Positions 32,610 through 38,440 of a DNA stretch of 38,440 nucleotides are shown piece by piece. Source of the DNA: an uncultured Verrucomicrobia subdivision 3 bacterium. Its GTDB lineage: Bacteria; Verrucomicrobiota; Verrucomicrobiia; Limisphaerales; UBA11358. How positions within the stretch are numbered: position 1 is the stretch's first letter; each line of letters begins with the position of its first letter. The position numbers and the translations under genes are program-made. Where the stretch lies: assembly GCA_903858275.1 (NCBI GenBank), contig CAIOIC010000135.1, positions 1-38,440 of the forward strand. The letters are read 5' to 3'. The notes under the pieces are model-generated. The model saw only the letters and a list, made by a program, of their open reading frames with translations, was not told where the DNA came from and ran no database searches.

Positions 32610-33572
32610 TTACCGCTTTCGCCATTCGGTCTTCGGCGGCTCCGGCAGGCCCTGCGCCCGCAGCGCCGTCCGGAAATGCAGCTTGGAAACTTTCTGGAGC
32701 TCGCCCGCGCCGCGTTGTTCCACAAAAGCTTTCGCCGCCGCATCCACGAGATCGCCCGCACCCTTCGGAAATTTGAGCTGAAACTGGTGCTCCAGCTTCG
32801 CGATGCCTTTCACAAATTCATCCCGCGCCAGAATGGAAGCCGCCGCCACCGCGATGTCCTCTTCCGCCTTGTGCCGCTGGACGAGCTGGATTTCCTTGCC
32901 CTGCTTCATCAGCGCCTTTTCGATCACCGCCTTGCTCGCAGCGAACTGGTCGCTGATGGCCTTCACCGGCGGCGGGTTCATCTGGTAACGCTTGCCCATC
33001 AGGTTTTCGATGACGCGCGCGTGGCCCCACGCGAGCAGCGTGTTGACGCTTTTCATCTTCTCGTAAAGCCGGTTGTAAGCCTCGTTGCCGACGACGACGG
33101 AATCCACCACGCAGCCGGGCGTCCGGCGGATGAGTTCGGCCAGATCGGAAATTTTCTTATCGCTGGAGATGTTTTTGGAATCGCGGATGCCGGCTTCCTT
33201 CCAGGCGTTGATGACGCTCTCGTTCACATAAACGCCCGCGATACAGAGCGGCCCGAAGAAATCGCCCTTGCCGCTTTCGTCCACGCCGAACCGCGGCAGC
33301 AGTAGATCGGGATTCAGCACCGTCTCGTAGCCGAGCTTGGCCTGCTTGAGGATTTCCGGTTCCAGCACGAACTCGACGAATTCGCCCGTCCCCTTCCCTT
33401 GCACCACCAGCTTGCCGCTCTCATAGAACACGATGTTCGTTTTATCCGACTCGAAGGCGAACCGCGCATACGGCACTTCGCGCGGCTGCCAGTTCCGGGC
33501 TTCCAAAGCGGCGAGCAAGGCCGACGCCTGGTCGTCGGTCAGCTTGCAAGTGTGGATGGCGGGCGGCTTCAT
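32610..33572 (-). CDS. rnhC: Ribonuclease HIII
   Basis: Removes RNA from RNA-DNA hybrids. The 320-aa protein has the HIII arrangement: an N-terminal TBP-like domain (MKPPAIHTCKLTDDQASALL, then YARFAFESDKTNIVFYESGKLVVQGKG) and a catalytic domain with RFGVDESGKGDFFGPLCIAGVYV (first Asp-Glu), IRDSKNISSDKKI and AEEDIAVAAASILARDEFV. DESGKGDFFGP is diagnostic of HIII rather than HII. Start is the ATG ending at 33572; a few upstream codons are open but lie in the repeat. The first 13 codons and the leader are duplicated at 34109-34191. Confidence 0.95.
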   Translation of the reverse strand: MKPPAIHTCKLTDDQASALLAALEARNWQPREVPYARFAFESDKTNIVFYESGKLVVQGKGTGEFVEFVLEPEILKQAKLGYETVLNPDLLLPRFGVDESGKGDFFGPLCIAGVYVNESVINAWKEAGIRDSKNISSDKKISDLAELIRRTPGCVVDSVVVGNEAYNRLYEKMKSVNTLLAWGHARVIENLMGKRYQMNPPPVKAISDQFAASKAVIEKALMKQGKEIQLVQRHKAEEDIAVAAASILARDEFVKGIAKLEHQFQLKFPKGAGDLVDAAAKAFVEQRGAGELQKVSKLHFRTALRAQGLPEPPKTEWRKR

Positions 33573-33616
33573 TTCGGAAGATTTAACCACAAAGGTGCAA
33601 AGGCACAAAGGTTTTG
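33533..33616. repeat. Direct repeat copy 1: rnhC 5' end and its leader
   Basis: 84 nt covering the first 13 codons of rnhC and the upstream ACCACAAAGG-type repeat (33580-33612). The second copy is at 34109-34191, same orientation, with about ten differences by hand alignment. The two enclose an AT-rich segment with a membrane-protein gene. Confidence 0.85.
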
Positions 33617-33685
33617 CGGTTTACGGCAACAAAACTGACGCATGAAATGTAAGCGCCAACGGCGACTCCGGCAATTTGTTAGGTA

Positions 33686-34042
33686 TCATGACTTCGTTAA
33701 TCTCTTTTTGACCTCAAATACAACTATCACCTGCAAAAAAATAAAACTGAAAATCACCCAGCCAATTCTCTTAATAAATTCAACCATACTTATATCAGCC
33801 TTTTCAAATGCTTCGACGCTAGCCTTGCAGTCGCTAATATGCTTAAGCCACATGTCCGTCGTAGGCTGCAATTTGCCGCTCTTTACGCTACTAACAAATG
33901 TCTCATATCGCTGCTGGCTGTAACCATTGTCAGTGTGGCGTCGTTTGTAACTGTCAGCTTCGGGTATAAGAATCAAAGCAACAGCAAAGAGGAACAAAAA
34001 CACGCTCGGACAGAGCAAAGTGATGATGTCTCGTTTTGTCAT
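33686..34042 (-). CDS. Small two-helix membrane protein in an AT-rich segment
   Basis: 118 aa, no family recognised. Two predicted membrane segments: near the N-terminus (IITLLCPSVFLFLFAVALIL) and near the C-terminus (IGWVIFSFIFLQVIVVFEV), joined by a polar stretch of about 60 residues (SYKRRHTDNGYSQQRYETFV and so on). The codons are much richer in A and T than in every neighbour, and the surrounding 33,620-34,100 stretch shares this, so horizontal origin is likely. Right after its stop lies TACCTAACAAATTG, which has the RYYYAAC form of an integron cassette box, but the matching half of an attC site was not found. Direct repeats flank the segment. A real gene is likely but unproven. Confidence 0.55.
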   Translation of the reverse strand: MTKRDIITLLCPSVFLFLFAVALILIPEADSYKRRHTDNGYSQQRYETFVSSVKSGKLQPTTDMWLKHISDCKASVEAFEKADISMVEFIKRIGWVIFSFIFLQVIVVFEVKKRLTKS

Positions 34043-34076
34043 AACAGATAATGATGCCCAATAATATATTTTTTGA

Positions 34077-34148
34077 TTAATCCGGGTTAGATAATTTGCG
34101 ATTGTCGGCGTCGGTCAGCTCGCAAGTATGGATGGCGGGCGGTTTCAC
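34077..34148 (-). pseudogene. Truncated copy of the rnhC 5' end
   Basis: GTG AAA CCG CCC GCC ATC CAT ACT TGC GAG CTG ACC GAC matches the first 13 codons of rnhC with mostly silent or near-silent changes, then runs on as unrelated sequence for ten codons to TAA at 34077. It is a remnant, not a functional gene. Confidence 0.8.
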
Positions 34149-34191
34149 GGAAAAATCTTAACCACAAAGATGCGAAGGCACAAAGGTTTTG
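34109..34191. repeat. Direct repeat copy 2: rnhC 5' end and leader
   Basis: Second copy of the repeat at 33533-33616 in the same orientation. It includes the ACCACAAAGATGCGAAGGCA region (34161-34180), one of the short-period families. The repeat units differ at about ten positions, so the duplication is not very recent. Confidence 0.85.
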
Positions 34192-34204
34192 GCAAAATGC
34201 TGAA

Positions 34205-34257
34205 CCGTTGGGGCGAGCGCCCCCCGCGAGCCGATAGGAATACCTTTGCCCCAACGG
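34205..34257. repeat. CCGTTGGGGC inverted repeat upstream of mutY
   Basis: CCGTTGGGGC (34205-34214) and GCCCCAACGG (34248-34257) are perfect inverse complements around 33 nt. The loop has GGGGCGAGCGC-type and GCGAGCC words that also recur in 34258-34282 (CTGCTCGTCGGTAGCCTCGC), so this is likely another dispersed repeat type rather than a terminator. Confidence 0.65.
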
Positions 34258-34291
34258 CTGCTCGTCGGTAGCCTCGCCCCACCAAATTACT

Positions 34292-35422
34292 GTGCCAGAC
34301 AACTCCAAACTAAAAACCAAAAACTCAAAACTGGTCGCGACACTGCTCGACTGGTTCGCCACGAACGCCCGAGACCTTCCGTGGCGGCGCACGCGCGATC
34401 CCTACGCGATCTGGGTTTCGGAGATCATGCTGCAGCAGACACAGGTGAAAACGGTGATTCCGTTTTGGAACCGATGGATGAAAGAATTGCCAACCATCGA
34501 AGCCACCGCCAAAGCACCTTCAGCCAAAATCCACAAGCTCTGGGAAGGATTGGGCTACTACACCCGCGTCCGTAATTTGCAGAAAGCCGCGCAATTCATT
34601 GTGGAAAAGCACGGCGGCAAGTTTCCGGAAAAGTTTGAAGATATCCTCGCCTTGCCGGGCATCGGACGCTACACCGCCGGGGCGATCTGCAGCATCGCCT
34701 TCAATCAGCCGACACCGATTCTGGACGGCAATGTCATCCGCGTGCTGACGCGACTCTTCGGCATCGGCGAAAATCCGAAGGAGAAAGCCACGAACGCGCG
34801 ACTGTGGCAACTGGCAAAAGATTTGGTGGGTCGCGCGAAGAACGCGAAGGAAAAATCTTCTTCGCCACCTTCGCGGCCTTCGCGCGACACAGATTCCTGC
34901 TCGCACTTAAACCAGTCTTTGATGGAACTCGGCGCACTGATTTGCACGCCGCGCAAGGCGCAGTGCTCGATTTGTCCGGTGAAAAAACTCTGCGCTGCGT
35001 TCAAGGAAAACCGCGTGGATGAATTGCCGAATCTCGGCAAACGCGAAACGGCCACGGCGCGGCATTTCATCGCCTTTGCCGTCGAAAGCAACGGCCGTTT
35101 CCTCGTCTGCCAGCGACCCAGCGGAGTCGTAAACGCACAGCTGTGGGAATTTCCGAACGTCGAAGTAACGGGCACAAAACCGCATGCGGCAGCGGTAATT
35201 CAAAAACTAGTTGGTGTGAAACCAAAAAAGATACAGCCGTTGCGGACGGTGAAACATTCCATCACGCGCTATCGTATCACGCTGGAGGCAGTTGCGGTTT
35301 CCCTTCAAAAGATTCCCGCAAAGAATGGCGGTGTCTGGAAAACCCCGGCGCAGATGCGGCAACTGGCTTTCCCCAGCGCGCACCGGCAGATATTAGCGAG
35401 ACTGTCTCCCACTAACGCTTGA
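34292..35422 (+). CDS. mutY: A/G-specific adenine glycosylase
   Basis: Removes adenine opposite 8-oxoguanine. Catalytic features: WVSEIMLQQTQVKTVIPFW with Glu44, LPGIGRYTAGAICSIAFNQ (helix-hairpin-helix), TPILDGNVIRVLTRLFGI with the catalytic Asp, and a [4Fe-4S] cluster C-x6-C-x2-C-x5-C in CTPRKAQCSICPVKKLC. The C-terminal NUDIX-like 8-oxoG domain (FLVCQRPSGVVNAQLWEFP, KHSITRYRITLEA) is present. Two oddities: the start (GTG at 34292) is followed directly by a heptamer array giving KLKTKNSKL; and residues about 180-199 (RAKNAKEKSSSPPSRPSRD) between LWQLAKDLV and LNQSLMELGALIC are encoded by a GCGAAGG-type palindrome, an in-frame insertion between the catalytic part and the cluster. Confidence 0.95.
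   Translation: MPDNSKLKTKNSKLVATLLDWFATNARDLPWRRTRDPYAIWVSEIMLQQTQVKTVIPFWNRWMKELPTIEATAKAPSAKIHKLWEGLGYYTRVRNLQKAAQFIVEKHGGKFPEKFEDILALPGIGRYTAGAICSIAFNQPTPILDGNVIRVLTRLFGIGENPKEKATNARLWQLAKDLVGRAKNAKEKSSSPPSRPSRDTDSCSHLNQSLMELGALICTPRKAQCSICPVKKLCAAFKENRVDELPNLGKRETATARHFIAFAVESNGRFLVCQRPSGVVNAQLWEFPNVEVTGTKPHAAAVIQKLVGVKPKKIQPLRTVKHSITRYRITLEAVAVSLQKIPAKNGGVWKTPAQMRQLAFPSAHRQILARLSPTNA
34301..34335. repeat. AACTNNA heptamer array at the mutY start
   Basis: AACTCCA, AACTAAA, AACCAAA, AACTCAA and AACTGGT at exact period 7, coding for residues 4-15 (NSKLKTKNSKLV) of MutY. The reverse complement is like the AGTTTTG array in the LuxE-like gene (16976-17003). Confidence 0.8.
34830..34888. repeat. 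GCGAAGG-type palindrome inside mutY
   Basis: GTCGCGCGAAGAACGCGAAG (34830-34849, plus G at 34850) and CCTTCGCGGCCTTCGCGCGA plus C (34868-34888) are inverse complements over 21 nt with two mismatches; the loop is 17 nt. The right arm, including the AAAATCTTC before it, is repeated at 21-55. Frame of mutY is kept. Confidence 0.9.
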
Positions 35423-35500
35423 CAATGGTTTACTGGGGACTGACTTTGCGTCCATCGACCACACAGCCCTGCGACCGCGACGGCTGCCCATTTTTCAGCG

Positions 35501-36769
35501 ATGAAACCGGCACAGCATGACCTGATCTATTGGGGTTCCGTCTTCAGCTTGATGACGGCCGCCATCACTGCTTATGCCCAACCGGTCCAGCGGGTGATTC
35601 ACATCAGCGTAGACGGATTGCGACCGGACGCCATCACGGCTCTGGGGCCGACAAACCTGCCGCATTTCTACCGGATGCGCGCCGAGGGCGCTTTCACCGA
35701 CAACGCCCGTTCGGATTACGACTACACCGTCACCCTGCCCAACCATGTCACCCAGCTCACCGGACGCGGCGTGTTGGGAGCGACGGGACACGGTTGGACG
35801 AACAACACCGATCCGGCGGCGGGCCAGACGCTGACCACCAACAAGGGCAGCTATGTCGCCGGGGTTTTCGACGTGGCGCATGACCACGGATTGAAAACAG
35901 GTGAGTTCGCCAGCAAATCAAAATTCTCCCTGTTCGCGACCAGTTGGAACGCCACAAACGGCCAGCCAGATGCCATCGGCCCCGACAACGGCAGAAACAA
36001 GATTGATGTTTACGTCAACACCAGCGACACCGCCGCGCTGGTGCGAACTCTGACAAATAACGTGTCGACCCTGTTGTTGGACTACACGTTTCTCCACCTG
36101 ACCGACCCGGATACGGTCGGCCACAGTTCTGGCTGGAACGTCACACCGGGAAGCCCTTACAGCGATGTCATCAAGACCATGGACGCCCGGTTAGGAATGA
36201 TCCTTGATCTCATAGACGGAGACCCACGATTCATCGGCTCCACTGCCGTCATTCTCACGGCCGACCACGGCGGCACAGGCACGGATCATTCCAACGCCAC
36301 CTTGCGGGAGATTTACACCGTGCCTTTTTACGTCTGGGGGCCAGGTGTCATGGCAGGAGCAGACTTGTATGTGTTGAACGGCACGAACCGGCTCAATCCT
36401 GGCACGAACCGGCCGAATTATTTTGCATCCGGGCAGCCGGTCCGCAACGGCGAGGCCGCCAATGTCGCCTTGAAACTGCTGGGCCTGGAGCCGGTGCCCG
36501 GCTCGACCATCAATGCCGACCAGAATCTGGCCCTGACCATTCCGCTCCCGGAACTATTCTTTGCCTTTAGCCCCGGAATCAATCTCGCCCTGTCTTTCCC
36601 GACCGTTTCCAATGTGCTTTACGATATCCAGAGTATCACCAACCTAAATTCAATTTCTTGGGACAATCTCGCCACCAACCTCGTCGGCAACGGCGGCATC
36701 CTGACCAATTTGGACGCCAGCACGGCACCCAACCCCGCGCGTTTCTACCGGCTGCTACTTCATTTTTGA
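35501..36769 (+). CDS. Secreted type I phosphodiesterase/nucleotide pyrophosphatase family protein
   Basis: 422 aa with a signal-like N-terminus (ending ITAYAQ). Catalytic domain of the NPP/sulfatase clan: HISVDGLRPDAI (metal Asp), DYTVTLPNHVTQLTGRG with the nucleophile threonine of TLPNH, LHLTDPDTVGHSSGW (Asp, His) and LTADHGGTGTDHSNA (Asp-His and His). The last 70 residues form a separate tail (YDIQSITNLNSISWDNLATN ... VGNGGILTNLDASTAPNPARFYRLLL) typical of verrucomicrobial secreted proteins, probably a beta-rich surface-sorting domain. Substrate unknown: phosphodiester or nucleotide. No membrane helix beyond the signal. Monocistronic as far as visible. Confidence 0.88.
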   Translation: MKPAQHDLIYWGSVFSLMTAAITAYAQPVQRVIHISVDGLRPDAITALGPTNLPHFYRMRAEGAFTDNARSDYDYTVTLPNHVTQLTGRGVLGATGHGWTNNTDPAAGQTLTTNKGSYVAGVFDVAHDHGLKTGEFASKSKFSLFATSWNATNGQPDAIGPDNGRNKIDVYVNTSDTAALVRTLTNNVSTLLLDYTFLHLTDPDTVGHSSGWNVTPGSPYSDVIKTMDARLGMILDLIDGDPRFIGSTAVILTADHGGTGTDHSNATLREIYTVPFYVWGPGVMAGADLYVLNGTNRLNPGTNRPNYFASGQPVRNGEAANVALKLLGLEPVPGSTINADQNLALTIPLPELFFAFSPGINLALSFPTVSNVLYDIQSITNLNSISWDNLATNLVGNGGILTNLDASTAPNPARFYRLLLHF

Positions 36770-36830
36770 CCAAGACTTCGGCTGATTAAAAACTCGCCAG
36801 CGCCGCCGCCAAAAGTATCCTGTTTGACCG

Positions 36831-37970
36831 ATGATTTACTTCGATTACAACGCCACCGCGCCCGTCATGCGCGAGGCGCGCGAAGCCTGGTTGCACGTCA
36901 CCGAGAAGCTCGGCGGTAACCCGTCGTCCATGCACCAGTTCGGCGCGAAGGCGTCCAACGCGCTCGCCGACGCGCGCGAAAAGCTCGCGGAGCACCTCGG
37001 CTGCCATCCGCTCGACCTCGTCTGGACCAGCGGCGCGACCGAGGCGAACAACATGGTGATGCACCATTTCGCAAAGAAACTCGGCAACGCAGGCGAGGTG
37101 TGGATTTCAGCGATTGAGCACCCGTGCGTCTTTGATTCGGCACAGCATTACTTTGGCAAGCGGGCCAAGCTCATTCCCGTCTCGCACGACGGCGTAATTG
37201 ACATGGACTGGCTCACGACGGAACTGGCGGATACCCGCCCCGCACTCGTCGCGGTGATGGCGGCCAACAACGAGACCGGCATCATCCAGCCGTGGCGCGA
37301 AGCTCGCGCGATCTGCCATCAATACAAAGTCCCCTTTTTCACCGACGCCGTGCAGTTTATCGGCAAGATGCCGATGACCGGTCTGGGCGAGTGCGATTAT
37401 GTCAGCGGCGCGGCGCACAAGTTCGGCGGGCCGCGCGGCGTGGGCTTTCTGAAGGTTCCGCATCGCAGCGCCATCACGCCATTGCTTCACGGCGGCAAAC
37501 AGGAAGGCGGGCGGCGGGCGGGAACGGAAAACGTCGCGATCATTGCCGCGATGATGGCCGCGCTGGAAGTGCGCGAGAAACAGATTCTCCGCAGCGAACA
37601 CCTGCTCCGCAAAGTCTGGCGCGATAATTTCGAGGCGCAGTTTCTGCGGGCACTGCCCGGCGCGAGCATCATCGGCCAGAAACAGCCGCGCCTGTGGAAC
37701 ACGGTTTCCGCCCTGATGCCCGACGGCGACCGCAAGCTGCAATGGGTCATCCGGCTGGACAAAGCGGGCTTCGCGGTCTCCACGGGTTCAGCCTGCACGA
37801 CGGGCAAGGAAGAGCCATCGCACGTTTTGTCCGCGATGGGCTACAAGTCCGCGCAAGCCCATCGCGCGGTGCGGATGAGCGCCGGATGGGAGACAACCGA
37901 GGCGGATTGGGATGCGCTGCTGAAGGCCGTGGTGAAAGTCCACGGCGAGATGCAGCACGGAAAAAGTTAG
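36831..37970 (+). CDS. Cysteine desulfurase, NifS/IscS family
   Basis: PLP enzyme that takes sulfur from cysteine for Fe-S clusters or tRNA thiolation. 379 aa: MIYFDYNATAPVMREAREAW, WTSGATEANNMVMHHFAKK, EHPCVFDSAQHYF, ANNETGIIQPW, FTDAVQFIGKMPM, SGAAHKFGGPRGVGFL with the PLP lysine (Lys197), GGKQEGGRRAGTENV, and the active-site loop STGSACTTGKEEPSHVL with catalytic Cys322. Length and motifs are typical of IscS/NifS. No iscU or other partner is seen here, so the pathway is open (Fe-S or tRNA). Confidence 0.95.
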   Translation: MIYFDYNATAPVMREAREAWLHVTEKLGGNPSSMHQFGAKASNALADAREKLAEHLGCHPLDLVWTSGATEANNMVMHHFAKKLGNAGEVWISAIEHPCVFDSAQHYFGKRAKLIPVSHDGVIDMDWLTTELADTRPALVAVMAANNETGIIQPWREARAICHQYKVPFFTDAVQFIGKMPMTGLGECDYVSGAAHKFGGPRGVGFLKVPHRSAITPLLHGGKQEGGRRAGTENVAIIAAMMAALEVREKQILRSEHLLRKVWRDNFEAQFLRALPGASIIGQKQPRLWNTVSALMPDGDRKLQWVIRLDKAGFAVSTGSACTTGKEEPSHVLSAMGYKSAQAHRAVRMSAGWETTEADWDALLKAVVKVHGEMQHGKS

Positions 37971-38044
37971 TTGCGCCCTTGCAATGTGACGGGGGTCGGA
38001 GTTAGAGTTCCAAACACCAAGGCAAAAACCAGATTTCCCAATTT

Positions 38045-38440
38045 ATGCAAAACCGACGCCAAGCCATTAAAACCACCGTTCTCGCCAGCGCGGCACTGGC
38101 CACCTTGCCGAACATGATGGCACAGACAACTCCCGCCGCAGCCGCGCCAAGCGATCCGTTCACGCTGCCGCCATTGCCCTACGCTTACGAGGCGCTGGAA
38201 CCGTTCATTGACGCGCAGACGATGCAAATTCACCACGACAAGCATCACGCGGCGTATGTGGCGAATCTAAACAAGGCCTGGAAGCAGATGGCATGGAAAG
38301 GCCTGCCTCCAAATTTCGCCTATCTTGAAAACGTCTGGTTGAAAGATTCCAAGTTCCTTCTGGAAAAGGAAAATGCCGCCGTCCGCAACAACGGCGGCGG
38401 ACATTACAATCATTCCCTGTTCTGGCAGATGATGAAGAAA
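38045..38440 (+). CDS. Superoxide dismutase, Fe/Mn family, exported (incomplete)
   Basis: Only the first 132 codons are in the window; the frame is open to the end. The N-terminus MQNRRQAIKTTVLASAALAT is a twin-arginine-like signal, cut around PNMMAQTTPAA. Then FTLPPLPYAYEALEPFIDAQTMQIHHDKHHAAYV and GGHYNHSLFWQMM are the Fe/Mn superoxide dismutase N-terminal helical hairpin, with the first two metal histidines (HHDKHH and HYNHSLFW). This indicates a periplasmic enzyme that detoxifies superoxide. Metal specificity cannot be told from the visible half. Confidence 0.9.
   Translation, partial: MQNRRQAIKTTVLASAALATLPNMMAQTTPAAAAPSDPFTLPPLPYAYEALEPFIDAQTMQIHHDKHHAAYVANLNKAWKQMAWKGLPPNFAYLENVWLKDSKFLLEKENAAVRNNGGGHYNHSLFWQMMKK

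Noticed and set aside
33600..33700. Full integron attC site
   Set aside because: Only the RYYYAAC box and one arm could be seen; the matching complementary half is missing, so I list it only as a weak observation.
1..38440. CRISPR arrays, insertion sequences with transposase, phage genes
   Set aside because: No regular 20-40 nt repeats with unique spacers and no transposase, integrase or phage structural protein was found among the frames.

Overview
The window looks like chromosomal DNA of a Gram-negative bacterium of the phylum Verrucomicrobiota, most likely a Pedosphaera/Limisphaera-type lineage. The reasons are an LpxC-FabZ fusion (known from Bacteroidetes and PVC bacteria), two secreted beta-barrel-like proteins, lipid A and heptose genes, a C-terminal sorting-type tail on a secreted phosphodiesterase that I associate with Verrucomicrobia, and a small lysine/arginine-rich protein of a type I associate with the same phylum. 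The taxonomic call is inference; there is no rRNA or tRNA gene here. The sequence is moderately GC-rich and densely coded, and most genes are housekeeping.

Layout. 1-2161: a UvrD/PcrA-type helicase. 2180-6168 (minus): lpxC-fabZ fusion, lpxA, an AraC-type regulator and a putative outer-membrane barrel. 6266-10778 (plus): M14 zinc peptidase, xseA, xseB, dxs, then a clear terminator. 10934-12273: NADP isocitrate dehydrogenase and a perfect 15-bp terminator hairpin. 12362-13255: another putative barrel. 13303-17649 (minus): LuxE-like synthetase, LuxC-like acyl-CoA reductase, QueD-like pterin synthase and a class III aminotransferase. 17768-19273: metG. 19369-22591 (minus): 2-oxoacid dehydrogenase E1alpha, E1beta, E2. 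22725-27463 (plus): hybrid histidine kinase, REC-HPt-REC regulator, haem-binding-type cytochrome, serine esterase. 27505-30777 (minus): small conserved protein, SLBB lipoprotein, panB, hldE1-type kinase, thiG. 30884-31642: a HisA of the eukaryotic HIS6 type. 31695-34148 (minus): small secreted Cys protein, Uma2 nuclease, RNase HIII, an AT-rich membrane-protein gene and a broken copy of the RNase HIII 5' end. 34292-38440 (plus): mutY, phosphodiesterase, cysteine desulfurase, and a superoxide dismutase cut by the window end.

The most unusual signal is not a gene. At least eight places carry degenerate tandem arrays of a 7-nt unit whose sequence differs from place to place. Some form inverted pairs. 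Further places carry other short-period palindromic repeats (GCGAAGG-type, CACGGATGGA-type, ACCACAAAGG-type). Several lie inside conserved genes without breaking the frame: once in the helicase, three times in the LuxE homologue, and once in MutY. Four heptamer arrays sit directly on or next to start codons (icd, E2, hisA-type gene, mutY). This reads as an active or recently active process that seeds short repeat arrays and tolerates them as in-frame protein inserts.

Functionally, minus-strand operons are tightly coupled by ATGA or TGATG overlaps (lpxC-fabZ/lpxA, luxE/luxC/queD, hldE1/panB/SLBB). The LuxE/LuxC pair has no luciferase genes nearby and probably makes a fatty aldehyde for another purpose.
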